64,000 nt of DNA from Prorocentrum cordatum (GCA_963575745.1 CAUYUJ010018549.1:1-64000); one strand, 5' to 3'. Positions 23,163 to 35,336 are shown, counted from the stretch's first letter. Notes: generated by a model not told the origin, from the sequence alone. Made by a program: numbers and translations.

Positions 23163-23558
23163 ACCTCGTAGAGCTTTTCGATAAAGAGCTAAGAGGAATT
23201 TGGGCGCAGGGTGGAGCTAGTTGGCCGACCCGACGTTAAGAGAGAATGTGGTAACCTGGGTCGCTGTTTTTCACTTTATACAAAATTTTGAAGTTCGTTT
23301 TTATAACTAAGATTTTCATTCCCTGTAGCAAGATATGGCGCACCTGCTGTTATTTTTTTATGGCTCTAGCGGCAGCAGTACTAACAAAACTCTTGGAGGA
23401 ACGACTGTGAAGAAAAACTGAAAAATCGTGATCTTTCGAGTTTGTGGGCTCTTGCTGTAGAAGCTTCTATGATGTGTTCCGAAGAGCCCTGTGCAAGAAA
23501 AGAGCTCTACGAGGTGCCCGGCGGTAATCTAGTTGACGGTTTACTGCCGGTTCCAAGT
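23163..23558 (+). mobile_element. Family A element A5, diverged subfamily
   Basis: The left end ACCTCGTAGAGCTT abuts B5. The interior differs from A1-A4. The right hairpin has mismatches (TTACTGCCGG) and ends CCAAGT. Confidence 0.6.
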
Positions 23559-24253
23559 GTGGCAACCGTGGGTCGGTTTTTGTCTCTGTATGCAAAATTT
23601 TGAAATTCGTTCCGATAACCATTATGTTTCTCACGTGTAGTGGGTTCTGCCGCGTCTGCCAGTAAAATTCTCAGGTCCGTAGCTGCAGTATTACTATGAA
23701 AAGACTTGAGGGAACTGACTTTGGATGAAAACGAAAAATAGTGTTTTTTTCGAGTTCTTCTGCTCTTGCTTCAGAAGCTTCCAATATGTGTCCAGAGAAG
23801 CGCTGCAAAAGAGCGTTCACAGTTGGCCGACCCGATCTTAAGAGACAATGTGGTAACTTTTGGTTGGTTTTGCAATCTTGGTGCAAAATTTTGAAGTTCG
23901 TTTTCGGAACCGGCATTTTCTTTCCTGTAGTGGGTTGTGCCACGTCTGCCAGTGAAATTCTCAGGTCCGTAGCTGCAATATTATCGAAAGACTTGAGGGA
24001 ACCGTCGGCCGTTTCCCGCATCTTGACACGCGTTGCCGGTTTTCTGTACTTCTCAAGATTTACGAGAGGGACCGAGCTGCTACGACTCCCAGACATCAGA
24101 CGCGCCGCCTGTCGCATTCAGAGGCCAAAAAATATTCACTATAAGTCGGAATGTTGGTAGGTGCTGTCGGTTTTCTCAACTTAAGTCGAGCTAGGAAGCT
24201 CTCCGAGTCTTTCGGCGGTAACCAAGGTTGACGGTTTACCGCCGGCGCCCAGT
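23559..24253 (+). mobile_element. Chimera of diverged family A interior and family B right end
   Basis: 23559-24010 resembles the A5 interior twice over. From about 24020 it becomes family B 178-bp unit sequence, then the B subterminal repeat and hairpin, ending CCCAGT at 24253. No gene is seen. Confidence 0.5.
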
Positions 24254-24565
24254 GAAGAAAGCTTCTGGAACGCGACAAAAAAAACTCGAGAAATTACGTT
24301 TTTTTATTTATCCAACCTCGGTTCCTGCAAGTCTTTTGATAGTAATATTGGAACTACTGACCTGAACATTTTACTGGCAGACGCGGCATAACCCACTACA
24401 CGTGAGAAAAATACCGGTTATCAAAATGAATTTTGAAATATCTTTCGAATATTGACAAATCCGACCCAAAGTCATCACATTGTCTCTTTTGGTCGGATCG
24501 GCCAACTAGCTCCACCCCGCGCCGGAATTCCTCTAGCTCATCGATGCCGAAGAGCTCTACAAGGT
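24254..24565 (-). mobile_element. Family A fragment A6, minus orientation
   Basis: It reads as the reverse complement of the diverged A interior and ends at 24565 with the complement of ACCTTGTAGAGCTC (the left end). The right hairpin is missing. Confidence 0.6.
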
Positions 24566-25480
24566 AAACCTCTAGCTCTCAGAGAGCTCTTCGGGGAAAT
24601 TATTCACTGCGTGGAGCTCCCCATATGTGCATCTACTCGCATGGACCTGTCCGCCGTGAATGTGTAGGCGCAAGAGCTTTCGAATATTAACGAGCTTCAG
24701 TTGTGACGGTCTGGGCATCAATCTAACTGCGAATGAATTGGAGTGTGAATGAGCCTCAGTAGTACGAGCGCGTCTCTGTGCATGAGCCTGGGGCCTCCTC
24801 GGGCATTCTGAAACCTACTGGGGCTTCCTGGGGTCTCCAGGAGCTTCTTGGGACCTCCTGGGACCTCCTAGGAATGTTTCGTGCCCCAGGGGAGGCGCGA
24901 TCTATAGCAACAGACGTACATTAACCATTGCGGATTAGAGCCACAGGAGAAGGGCAGTCTATAGGAACACGCGTAAAACACCAAGGACTCGTGCCCCAGG
25001 GGAGGCCCAATACATAGGAACATTTAGGATTGTGTACACAGGAGAAAGACCATCTATAGACACACACGTAGAAAATCAACGAATCGTGCTGCAGGTGAGG
25101 CCCAATCGATAGGAGCATACGTAAAACACATGGGATTGGAGCCACTCCTGTTGCCTTCTGAGGCCTCCTGTTCCTGGGGCCTCTCGGGGCCTCCTGTTGC
25201 CTTCCGAAGCCTTCTGGCGCTTCCTGTTGTCTCCTGGGGTTTCCTGACGCCTTCTGGAGCTTCTTGGGGCCTCCTGAGCCTCTTGGGACATCCTGTGGCC
25301 TCTTGAGCCTTTCTGTGGCCTCCTGATGCCTCCTGGGACCTCATGTGGTCTCCTGGGGCCTCCTGGAGCCTGTTGGAGCTTCCTGTGGCATCCTGAGAAG
25401 AATCTGCGCCCACGAGCCTGGCCACCAAGACTAGCAAACCGATCGAGACACCCTCAAAATCTGGCCTACCTGGGGGTGAA
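24566..25480. repeat. Family C fragment, then GGCCTCCTGG-rich degenerate repeats
   Basis: 24566-24600 is a minus-strand family C left-end fragment (TCTAGCTCTCAGAGAGCTC). 24601-24780 holds nothing I recognise. About 24780-24880 and 25150-25390 are made of short CCTCCTGGGGCCT-like words. 24880-25140 contains three loose copies (near 24880, 24990 and 25085) of a ~100-bp unit beginning CGTGCCCCAGGGGAGG. No coding region is supported. Confidence 0.5.
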
Positions 25481-26213
25481 AATGAGCGCCTCGCATGAGA
25501 CATCCTCCATATCTGCTCCGAAAGCGAAGGATGTTGGGCACAGAAACAAGCAAACCGCTTGAGAAATCCCCACAAAATGGCCGCGGCTCCCCTCAGGGGT
25601 GCCGAAATGAGCGCCTCGCTCGAGACATCCTCCAAATCTGTTCTGAAAGCGAAGGATGTTGGGCACAGAAACAGGCAAACCGCCTGAGACATCCCCACAA
25701 AATGGCCGCGAACGAGCCCGTGCAACCACCCCTGGCGGCCCCCCTTAGGGGTGCTGAAATGAGCGCCTCGCTCGAGACATCCTCCAAATCTGCTCCGAAA
25801 GCGAAGGATGTTGGGCACAGAAACAGGCAAACCGCCTGAGACGTCCCCACAAAATGGCCGCGAGCGAGCCCGTGCAACCACCCCTGGCGGCTCCCCTTAG
25901 GGGCGCTGAAATGAGCGCCTCGCTCGAGACATCCTCCAAATCTGCTCCGAAAGCGAAGGATGTTGGGCACAGAAACAGGCAAACCGCCTGAGACATCCCC
26001 ACAAAATGGCCGCGAACGAGCCCGTGCAACCACCCCTGGCGGCTCCCCTTAGGGGTGCTGAAATGAGCGCCTCGCTCGAGACATCCTCCAAATCTGCTCC
26101 GAAAGCGAAGGATGTTGGGCACAGAAACAGGCAAACCGCCTGAGACATCCCCACACAATGGCCGCGAACGAGCCCGTGCAACCACCCCTGGCGGCTCCCC
26201 TCAGGGGTGCTGA
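25481..26213 (+). repeat. 152-bp tandem satellite, five copies
   Basis: Units begin AATGAGCGCCTCGC at 25481, 25606, 25758, 25910 and 26062. The first unit is 27 bp short; the rest are exactly 152 bp and almost identical. Because 152 is not a multiple of three, the long overlapping frames on the minus strand are artefacts. Confidence 0.9.
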
Positions 26214-26408
26214 GTATGAGTAAGTCTGTGTATGAGTAAGTCTGTGTATGTGTACGTCTGGGTATGACTAATACTGTGTATGAGTAAGTCTGTGCATGAG
26301 TAAGTCTGTATATGAGTATGTCCGAGTGTGAGTAAGTCTGAGTATGAGTAGGTCTGAGTATGAGTAAGTCTGAGTATGAGTAAGTCTGTGTATGAGCAAG
26401 TCTGAGTA
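26214..26408 (+). repeat. 16-bp minisatellite, about 12 copies
   Basis: The unit is close to TGAGTAAGTCTGTGTA, with variants such as TGAGTAGGTCTGAGTA. It starts directly at the end of the 152-bp satellite. Confidence 0.85.
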
Positions 26409-26824
26409 TGTCCGACAGGAGGGGAGGAGAAGAGGAGGAGGAAGGAGGAGAAGGAGGAGTAGGAGGCGTCCAAGTAATAAGAATAACCCCATCTGAGGAT
26501 ATGGGGAAAAATTCCATTAGGAAGAAAGTAGCAGAGTACGAATTCGTGTTTGGCGTTTGCGTTCACGAAAGACCCAAACCAAGCGTCTAGATGCTTCGCG
26601 TCTCATGATCTCCTTCTATTTTTTCGGCCGAAGAGCTCTCGAGCTGCTCTGCAGCTCGAGTTCAGTTAAGAAGTCACATGATTTTGAGAAAATATGGGTA
26701 TAATACGAATAATTTACAAACCTAGCCCGGGTAGCAGACCGAGTTTAGACCTCTCGATAAAACTTGGTAGCGTCAAAAACCCGAAGAGCAAAGAGACCCC
26801 CGGGGACGGGGCATCTTCCCTAGA
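26409..26824. other. Unassigned spacer with small element fragments
   Basis: 26409-26690 starts with a GGAGGAGAAG-rich patch and then shows nothing recognisable. 26700-26762 resembles part of a 178-bp unit (minus strand). 26763-26790 is a family C right end on the minus strand (ACTTGGTAGCGTCAAAAACC). Confidence 0.4.
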
Positions 26825-28378
26825 ACTGGGCGCCGGCGGTAAACCGTCAACCTTCCTTACCGCCGGGGGACTCGTAGAGCTTCCTGACAATATATAATGT
26901 GGAAAAAATGCAGAGAACGAATAGTTTTTCAGCCCAAGCGTTTTCAGACCTCTCGATGCAACAGGCGAACGCCCCCGATGCTTCTGGATTGTCTTCTTTG
27001 CGAGCTCTGTAGCTCTCCTACAGCCCGGGTTACGTGCGTAAATCGACAGCACCTCTTAAGATGACTCTAACAAAACGAATAGTTTGGCAACCCAGCTCGA
27101 GTATCTAACCGAGATCAGAACTCTGAGTGCGACAGGCGGACGCGTCTGATGTCTGTGAATCGACTCCTGTGAGTACCAGCCGTGCAGCGTCCCTACAGCC
27201 CGAGTTAAGTACAGAAAACCGACAACACCTCTCACGATGACTCGAACAATACAATAGTTTCGCGGACCTAGTTCGGGCAGCAGACCGAGTTCCGAGCTCT
27301 GGATTCGACAGGCGGACGCGTCTGATGTCTTCAAATCGATTCCTGTGACCACCAGCACTGTAGCCCCCCCCCCCCAGCCCGAGTTCAGTGCAGAAAACCG
27401 AGAGCACTTCTCAAGATGACTCGAACAATACAAACAGTTTCGCGATTCTAGATCGGGCAGCAGACCGAGTTCAGAGCTCTGGATTCAACAGACAAATGCG
27501 ACTGATGATTCTGAATCGGTTTCTGTAAGTATCAGCTCTGTAGCTGTCCTATAGCTCGAGTTAAGTACAGAAAACTGAGAGCGTCTGTCAAGATGACTCG
27601 AATAATACAGATAGGTTTGCACACCTAGCTCGGCTAGCAGACCGAGTCCAGACCTTTAGATTCAACAGGCGAACGCGCCTGATCATTCTGAATCGATTAG
27701 CTGTGCTTACCAGCTCTGTAGCTGCCCTGAAGCTCGAGTTATGTTCAGAAAACCGTCATCGCGTGTCAAGATGACTTCAAACGGCCGATCCCGCCTGCCT
27801 GCGTTTTGGCAGTAAAAGATACCGATCGAGCTGAGATCAAGATGGCGAGCGGGAGTAATATCGAATATCATGGGAAGAAATACTAGAGCTCTAACGAATA
27901 GTTGAATTTCGAGAACAAAATTTTCAACCGACCAAAAGTCACCAAAAGTTCAGTCGAGATTTTTCTTGCCAACTAGCTCTCCAGCGCGCCGGAACTTGGT
28001 AGCGTCCAAACCCCGGAGAGCAAAGAGGGCACAAACCAGGAAGCCTTCCTGGCAAGCCCACAGAAGCTCTGGGGAAGCTCTTCTGGGGCTCTGGGGGCTC
28101 CCCTGCAGCGCTTCTGAAGCGCTGCCAGGAACGCTTCCACGCGTGCCTGCACGTGTGCAGGCACGCGTTCACGCTTGCCGGAAGCTCTCCCGGACCCGCT
28201 GCCGGGACGGGCGAGTTGCTGCGAGGATCGTGGACCGGCGAAGATGGGCTGCTGGCGGGCACCACCACCGTCCGGCTTCTAATCTAAAACCCTCTAGCTC
28301 TCAGAGAGCTCTCCAGGAATTGCTCTTAAGCTTCCGGCAATAACTTGCGAAGGGAAGCTCTACGAGTTAAGCTCTGCG
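26825..28378 (-). mobile_element. Family B element B6, minus orientation
   Basis: It reads from its right end (ACTGGGCGCC plus hairpin at 26825) to its left end (GGGAAGCTC/TACGAGTT at 28378). The interior has several 178-bp units. C2 is inserted near its left end. Confidence 0.75.
27994..28319 (-). mobile_element. Family C element C2 (complete, ~326 bp)
   Basis: It starts on the plus strand with ACTTGGTAGCGTCCAAA and CCCGGAGAGC, and ends with GAGAGCTCTCCAGGAA. It carries the GCACGTGTGCAGGCACGCG-type palindrome and paired AGCGCTTC/GAAGCGCT hairpins. Removing it restores GCCGGAATT of B6. Confidence 0.7.
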
Positions 28379-29024
28379 AGGCCCCCCTGCAGCGCTTCGG
28401 AAGCGCTGCCAGGAACGCTTCCACGCGTGCCTGCACGCGTGCAGACACACGTGGACGCGTGTCGGAAGCGCCCCCGAACCCGCTGCCGGCTCGGGCGAGT
28501 TGCTGCGAGGATCGTGGAGCGGCGGAGGTAGGCTGCTGGCGGGCACCACCACCGTCCGGCTTCTAATCTTAAACCCTATAGCTGTCAGAGAGCTCTCCGG
28601 GAACAAACGAACGCACCTGATGCTTCTAGATAAGGTTTCTGTGCGTATTAGCTCTGTAGCTTCTCTACAGCCCGAGTTCAATACAGAAAATAGACAACAC
28701 CTGTCAAGCTGACTCGGAGAGAGCTGCCTTCCCGGCAGCCGGTCCGGGAGAGCTTCCGGCAGGCGTCCACGCGTGCCTGCAAGCGTGCTGGCACGCGTGG
28801 AAGCATTCGTGGCAGCGCTTCGGAAGCGCTGCTGGGGAGCCCCCAGAGCTCCAGAAGCGCGTCACGCGGGCGTCCGCAGAGCTCGCCAGGACAGCTGTCC
28901 GGTGTGTGTTCTCTTTGCTCTCCGGGTTTTGGACCCTACGAAGTGGACGCACCAAGTTCTGGCGCGATGGAGAGGTAGCGGACGGGAAAAATCTCGACGG
29001 ACCTTTTGCTGACTTTTGGTCAGT
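28379..29024. mobile_element. Family C fragments C3 (-) and C4 (+) with B pieces
   Basis: 28379-28604 is family C, minus strand. 28605-28715 is a 178-bp unit fragment, minus strand. 28716-28940 is family C, plus strand, ending GCTCTCCGGG plus TTTTGGACCCTACGAAGT. 28941-29024 is a family B leader fragment. Confidence 0.6.
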
Positions 29025-29417
29025 ACCTCGTATAGCTCTTCGGCATCGATGAGCTCGAGGAATTTTGGCGCGGGGTGGAGCTAGTTGGTCGACCCGAGCA
29101 GAAAGGACAATGTGGCAAATTTTGGTTGCTTTTGCTAGATCTGAAATAGATTTGACCATTTATTTTGAGGAAGCAGATTTGGTGCAGCTGTACACGACTA
29201 TGAGAGCCTCTGCGTCTCAATCTGAGCTCAGTGGGCGCACTTTTACTATGAAAACACATGACGGAACCCACTTTATGTCGAGATGAAAGAAAATGTTCAT
29301 TTGTTCGAGAAATTCCTCGACAAGCTATCTCTTTCGACTCTGAGCACTTTACGCGTGGGAGGAGCTCTACGAGGTTCCCGGCGGTGACCAGGTTGACGGT
29401 TCACCGCCGACGCCAAT
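29025..29417 (+). mobile_element. Family A element A7 (393 bp)
   Basis: The left end is ACCTCGTATAGCTC after TTGGTCAGT. The right end has GAGCTCTACGAGGT, the type A hairpin (one change) and CGCCAAT. The flank resumes with a diverged B leader. Confidence 0.7.
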
Positions 29418-30567
29418 CAAAACTTTGTTCTCGAAATTGAACCATTCGTCAGCGCTCTATTTTTTTCCGTGTTACTCGTCATCTTGACCTCAGCTCGATC
29501 GGGGAGCTTTCGCCGAAAAGCACATGGGCAGGATCGGCTGTTTCGAGTGATCTCCACAGGCGTTGTCGGTATTTTTGTACTGAATTCGAGCTATAGTACA
29601 GAGCTGCTACTCACAGAAACCGATTCACAATCATGAGGCGCGTTTGTCTCGAATATAGAGCTCTGAACTCGATCCACTGCCCGAGCTAGGTTCGCGAAGC
29701 TATTCGTATTGTTCGAGTCATCTTGAGAGGTGCTGTCAGTTTTCTGTTCTTAACTCGGGCTGTAGGTGGGCTACAGGGCTGGTAATCACAGGCATCGATT
29801 TGGAGACATCAGGCACGTCCGTCTGTCGAATCCACAGCTCGGAACTCGGTCTGCTGCCCGAGCTAGGTCCGCGAAGCTATTCCTATTGTCCGAGATATCT
29901 AGAGAGGTGCTGTCGGGTTTCTGCTCTTAACTCGGGCTGTAGAGGGGCTACAGGGCTGGCAATCAAGGAATCGATTTGAAGACATGAGGCGTGTCCGGCT
30001 GTCGCATTCAGAGGTCTCAAATCGGTCTGATACTCGAGCTAGGTTGGCGAAGCTGTTCGTATTGTTCGAGTCACCTCGAGAGGTGCTGTCGATTTTCGCA
30101 CGTAACTCGGGCTGTAGGAGAGCTACAGAGCTGATACGCACAGAAAACAATCCAGAACATCAGGGGCGTTTGCCTGTTGCATCGAGAGATCGCGAATTGC
30201 TTGGGCTGAAAAATTACTTGGTAGCGTCCAAAACCCAGAGAGATCGGAGAGCGAAAGCAACACACAACGCTCTCGTGATGCTTTTCTGGGGCTCTGGGGG
30301 CTCCCCTGCAGCGCTTCTGAAGCGCTGCCAGGAACGCTTCCACGCGTGCCTGCACGCGTGCAGGCACGCGTGGACGCGTGCCCGAAGCGCTCCCGGACCC
30401 GCTGCGAAGTTTTACAAGCCGCTGCGGGGATCCTGGACCGGCGGAGATGGGCTGCTGGCGGCACCACCACTGTCCGGCTTCTAATCTAAAACCCTCTAGC
30501 TCTCAGAGTGCTCTCCGGGAATTTACGGCGGTGAGAAGGGGTTGACGGTTTACCGCCGGCCCCTAGT
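29418..30567 (+). mobile_element. Family B element B7, left end missing, host of C5
   Basis: It has leader, about three 178-bp units, then C5 (30216-30521, minus), then a diverged hairpin (GGCGGTGAGAAGGGG, then TTTACCGCCGG) and CCTAGT at 30567. Confidence 0.6.
30216..30521 (-). mobile_element. Family C element C5
   Basis: It begins ACTTGGTAGCGTCCAAAACC and ends with the GAGTGCTCTCCGGGAA left end. It contains a perfect 34-bp palindrome, CCACGCGTGCCTGCACG followed by its own reverse complement, at about 30340-30373. Confidence 0.7.
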
Positions 30568-31516
30568 AACTTGTAGAGCTTCTCTTAGCTAGTTGCTGGA
30601 AGCTTAAGAGTGGCGCTGGAGAGCTAGTTGGCAATAAAAATCTCGACGGACTTTCTGCTGACTTGGTCGGTTGAAAATTTTGTTCTCGAAATTCAACACT
30701 TCGTTCGACCTCTAATATTTTTTCTGACCATATTCGATCTTATTCCCGCTCGCCATCTTGATCTCAGGTTGATCGGGGAGATATTACCGCCAAAAAGCGT
30801 TGCGGCGGGATCTGCCGTTTCGAGTCATCTTGACAGGCGTTGTCGGTTTTCTGTACTTAACTCGAGCTGTAGGGCAGCTACAGAGCTCATACTTTCAGAA
30901 ACCGATTCAGAATCATCAGGCGCTTTCGTCTGTTGCATCCAGAGGTCTAAACTCGGTCTGCTACTCGAGCTAGGTCCGCGAAGCTATTCGTATTGTTCGA
31001 GTCTTTTCGACAGGTGCTATCGGTTTTGCTGTACTGAACTCGGTCTGTAGGGTGGCTACAGGGCTGGTAATTTCAGAAACTGATTCAGAGACATCAGGCG
31101 CGTCCGCCTGTCGCTTGCAGAGGTCTGAACTCGGTCTGCTACTTGAGCAGGTTCGCGAGAATATTCGTATCGCTCGGGTCATCTTGACAGGGGCTGTCGG
31201 CTTTCTTTACTTAACTCGAGCTCTAGGGCAGCTACAGAGCTAATGCTCACAGAAACCGATGCAGAATAATCAGGCGCGTTCGTCTGTTGCATCCAGAGGT
31301 CTGAAATCGGTCTGCTACTCGAGCTAGCCCCGGGAAACTATTCGTATCGTTCGAGTCATTTCGAGAGGTGCTGTCGGTTTTCGCCATATCTCGGGCTGTA
31401 GGAGAGCTAACGAGCTGATACGCACAGAAAATGATTTGGAATCATCAGGCCAGTTCGTATTTTGCTTTTAGAGGTCTGAACTGGGTCTGCTACTAGGTCC
31501 GCGAAACTATTTGTAT
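30568..31516 (+). mobile_element. Family B element B8, right end missing
   Basis: AACTTGTAGAGCTTC starts it directly after B7. Leader and four or five 178-bp units follow, broken off at the start of family C fragments. Confidence 0.6.
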
Positions 31517-31837
31517 TCCGGGGATCGTGGAGCGGCGGAAATGGGCTGCTGGCGGGCACCACCACCGCCCGGCTTCTAATCTAAAACCCTCTAGCTCTCA
31601 GAGAGCTCCCCGGGAAAAACCCAGAGAGAAAACCCGAGAGCGAAAGCAACGCACACCGGAAAGCTTTCCAGGCGAGCCTTTCGGACGCTCTCGTGAAGCC
31701 CTTCTGGAACTCTGGGGGCTCCCCTGCAACGCTTCTGAAGCGCTGCCAGGAACGCTTCCACTCGTGCCTGCGCGCGTGCAGGCATTCGTGGACGCGCGCC
31801 CGAAGCGCACCCGGACCCGCTGCGAGGTTTTTCTGGG
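31517..31837 (-). mobile_element. Family C fragments C6 and C7
   Basis: 31517-31616 is the left part of a C element and 31617-31837 an interior part of another, both minus strand, with the AGCGCTTC/GAAGCGCT and GCACGCGT-type hairpins. Confidence 0.55.
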
Positions 31838-32233
31838 AACCAGCGGTAAACCGTCAACCAGGTTACCGCCGGGGCCTTTGTAGAGGTCTTTTCTCACACG
31901 GCGCTCCTCGGTAAACATGACGAAAGCGTCTAGAGCAAGACCTGAAAAAAATCGAAAAATCACGTTTTTCTGTTTTTATCCAACGTCGGTTCCCCCAAGT
32001 GTTTTGATAGTAATACGGGAGCTGCGGACTTGAGAATTTCACTGGCAGACGCGGCATAACCCACTACAGGTGCGAAAAATCTGGTTTCTTAAAATACATG
32101 GTAAAATATCTTTCAAATCTTAGCAAAACCGACCCAAAGTTGTCACATTGTCCTTTCTGGCCGGGTCGATCAACTAGCTCCACCCCGCGCCGGAATTCCT
32201 CTAGCTCATCGATGCCGAAGAGCTCTACGAGGT
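31838..32233 (-). mobile_element. Family A element A8, minus orientation
   Basis: The terminal hairpin (GCGGTAAA/TTACCGC, partly changed) is at 31839-31874 and the left end GAGCTCTACGAGGT at 32220-32233. The interior is of the diverged A5/A6 type. Confidence 0.65.
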
Positions 32234-32404
32234 ACAAGCCGCTGCGGGGATCGTGGACCGGCGGAGATGGGCTGCTGGCAGGCACCACCACTGTCCGGCT
32301 TCTAATCTGAAACCCTCTACCTCTCAGAGAGCCCTCCGGGAATTACTCATCAGCTTCCAGCAACGAGGTCAGGGAAGCTCTGCGAGTTAATCCGGAGAGC
32401 AAAA
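32234..32404 (-). mobile_element. Family C left-end and family B left-end fragments
   Basis: 32234-32341 is a C left segment inserted at the AATT of a B left end (32342-32391), followed by CCGGAGAGC, a C right subterminal repeat. Confidence 0.5.
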
Positions 32405-33130
32405 CTGGCCGGTGCTCAAGCGGATTGGAAACACCGCGCCGGTTCTTGTAGCTGGGGGCCCAGCGGGGGCCAACCGGTGACGGGCCGCCCAGGTGGCAAT
32501 GCGACCTAGCGCATCCTCCTCCACTCCTTCGTCTCCTATCCCGTGCCCTCCTCGTCGTGGATGGGGCCGACGAATGGTCTTGCGCTGTCCGTGAGGACGC
32601 ACCTTTTTCTAGTGCAGCCTGTGACCGGGGTGAGTCTTGTTGGTCCACAGGCACTGCCCCGGTCGCGAGCTGCAGCGGCTTTGGGTATTTTCCGGAACCT
32701 CGAGGTTCCGAGCCTGGTGCCACACATAAGTTTACATATAATATATCATACGCGCGTCTTTATTGCGGTTCGCAGCCGTGTTCTGAGATGTGTGTATATG
32801 TGTGAACATGTGCGTATAATACATACATCACGATTGGTGTGAATATTGTTGCTCTAGGGGACCCTTCAGGAAATCCTCTTGGAGCCTTCTTGGGGCGTCT
32901 TGGAGGCCTCTGGAACCGTCTTGAAGCCATGCTGGGCGTTTTGGAATGATCTGGGGCTGTCTGGGGAGCCTCTTGGATTGTCTTCGGGTTGGAAGGAAGA
33001 AACCAAAGGGGCGACATCCTCTCCAACTGGGGGGGGCGCTCCCCCCCCAGGAGCCTTAATATCCCCGGGGCCCGCCTCTGGGATCCCCCTTTTCGAATCA
33101 ACGACGCCAATGTTGGATGCCTTTTGAGCT
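32405..33130 (+). repeat. Left arm of ~5-kb inverted repeat
   Basis: It starts CTGGCCGGTGCTC and pairs with 36768-37493 read in reverse. Recognisable shared blocks are GGAAACACCGCGCCGGTTCTT, the GGAACCTCGAGGTTCC-type palindrome near 32692, TATGTGTATAATACATACATC-like text near 32800-32830, and the GAATCAACGACGCCAATG block near 33096. No gene is evident. Confidence 0.75.
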
Positions 33131-33452
33131 GACGTGCCCGAGGAGGAGAGGCGACCACAGAGGGGAGGGGAAAGAAGGTGAAAACCACGGAAACGCGAAT
33201 CCACGGACACGCGAAGCCGTCTTCCCCTCACGCACGCCGACAGGGTCGGCGGATTTTAACTGCAATTTACTGCTGGTGTCAGGGATCGGTCAGAGTCCTG
33301 CAGGGCGCATTCGTTTCAAGGGGCGCGGGGATGCCGGGGCAGCGCCCTGCAGCTCTCAAGCGCCCACGCTGGCACGCACGCGCGCGCGTCAATGCGCGAA
33401 TGGAATTCCAGACGCACGCGAGCTCAGGAGGGCACTGAAATACAGGAAACAG
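33127..33452 (+). repeat. Inner inverted repeat, left copy
   Basis: GAGCTGACGTGCCCGAGGAGG through to CTGAAATACAGGAAAC; the reverse complement is at 35337-35675. Frames here show nothing protein-like. Confidence 0.7.
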
Positions 33453-34610
33453 AAAACTATAGCCAGAGCGCAGTATCCCCAAACAGCGTTTTCAGAGCCA
33501 GGGTGGATCCTGAGTCTGTTCGCGCGTCCTGCAGTTATCGTCCTCCTGCTCTTGATCGGCACGCCCCGTCCTCATCGTCGTCTACGTGCTCCTCTTGGGA
33601 AATATCATTCTCGCCTCTCCCGCCTGCCTTCCCACTCCACCTCTTTCTCCCTCTTCTAGTCACATTTCTCCTCCTACCCTCCTTTCCTTCCTCCTTATCG
33701 CTATCCTCCTTATATTCCTGATGCCTTGCTTCCGCCTTCTCCCATTCATCCTTGCCCCACTTCGCATTATCCTTATCCTCCTGGTTCTCCTTCTCTTCTG
33801 CCACATCGTCGTCACCGCGGTGTTGCGTTCTGTGCCGCTGTGCGATGCCTTTTTTTTGCGTTGCAATGCTTTGTGATGCAATGCTTCACTACGCAATGCC
33901 ACACCATGCTATGACATGCTAATTACGCTCTGCCGTGCTCCTCTACGCCGTGCTATGCCGTGCTCTACCATGCATCGCGTACCTCCTCCGCCTCCAGGCC
34001 TTGGAAGGCCGAGGCGACGACGACAACGACGACGACAATCGCGCAATCACGCAATCACGACGACGACCACGACAACGGCGACAACGACGACGACGACGAC
34101 GACGAGCAGCAGCAGCGGCAGGTGGACGGGCGGGGAGCCGCCGGGGAGGCGGGTCGCTCAGGCAGGGCCGACGCGCCCCCGACGGAACCCGCGCCCGCGG
34201 AGGGGCGCGCCGCGGGGTGCCCCGTTCAGCACCCCGTTCAGCACCCCGCTGGGCGAGACTAGGGGCGTGTTCACCTCGCGATCGGCAGCTTGGAGCCCGG
34301 AGTTGCGAGGACGTCTCAGGCGAAACGGCCGGACGACCTCTCGCGCGGCAGCTCGGAGCCCAGAGCTTCGAGGATGTATCGGGCGAAACGGGCCAGACCA
34401 CCTCGCGCGGCAGCTCGAAGCTCAGATGCAGGAGGATGTCTCAGGCGAAACGCCTAATCCCGGACAGCTCAGAAACGAGAATTGTGAGGATGTCTCAGGC
34501 GAAACGGCCCGAAACGCCAGATTTTGCTGAGGACGTCTTTGCTTGGAATTCCCTCGGCCGGAGCCAGCTTCTAGCGCAACATCACCCCGTTCAGCAAGCT
34601 GTTTGGGGAA
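33453..34610 (+). repeat. Long direct repeat Q, copy 1
   Basis: It repeats at 35676-36765 in the same orientation. It contains a CGACGACGACAACG-rich patch (34014-34110), GGCGGGGAGCCGCCGG, the doubled CAGCACCCCGTT, and four tandem ~63-bp units with GAGGATGTCTCAGGCGAAAC near 34307, 34370, 34432 and 34486. The many open frames are compositional. Confidence 0.7.
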
Positions 34611-34658
34611 CGAACGGAAGCAGCAGCGGCGGAAAGAGCAGGGGGAAGGGGAGCAGCA

Positions 34659-34692
<34 letters not shown>

Positions 34693-35336
34693 GAGCAGGA
34701 ACAGGTAGAGAGGAGAGTGGATAAGAAGGCTGAGGACGAGGACGATAAGTACAAGTACAAGTACGAGGACGAGGACAAGAGCGAGTACGGAGCGAGGCGA
34801 ATAAGAGTGATAGTGAACAGGAGAGAAACGGAAAGAAAGACAAGGCGGGAGAGGGGGAAGGGAGAAGGAAGGTTCTCCCAGCTGTCCCCGGAGGGGGGGG
34901 AAATCCCCCCCCCCCGGGGGCACTCCGGACCTGTCTGGAGTGTCCTACACTTTGAAAACACGATGATTCGGAATGTCCCACGGAAGCCCCCAGCTCCAAG
35001 GACACCGTCCTCCCCCCACGACGGGCCCCCAAGGACACTCCGGACCTCTCTGGAGTGTCCCCCGGGGGGGGGGATTCCCCCCCCTCGGGGACAGTCAGAG
35101 AAGGCCTCAGAGCGCACCGCCGCAAGCAGTCATAGTATCACATCACCTCCCTTCATCCTCAACTTCCCCTTCCCCTTCCGACTATCCATCCTCGTCTGCC
35201 TCGTGCTCGGACGCATCGTCCTCGTCCTCAGCCTTCTTATCCCCTCCCTGTACCTTTTCCTGCTCCTTCTGCTGCGGCTGCTGCTGCTCCCCCTTCTCCT
35301 GCTCCTTCTGCTGCTGATGCTGCTCCCGTTTTTTTT
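34611..35336. repeat. Spacer with CAG run and G/C-run hairpins
   Basis: 34650-34690 is a run of CAG/AGC triplets. 34880-34945 and 35035-35097 form an inverted pair, each with long G and C runs (GGGGGGGG/CCCCCCCC) and the CACTCCGGACC/GGAGTG stem. 35150-35330 is CTCCTT-rich. No gene is seen. Confidence 0.6.

Noticed and set aside
25054-26517. Overlapping minus-strand ORFs over the 152-bp satellite
   Set aside because: The unit is not a multiple of three and gives the same peptides in several frames; no domain is recognisable.
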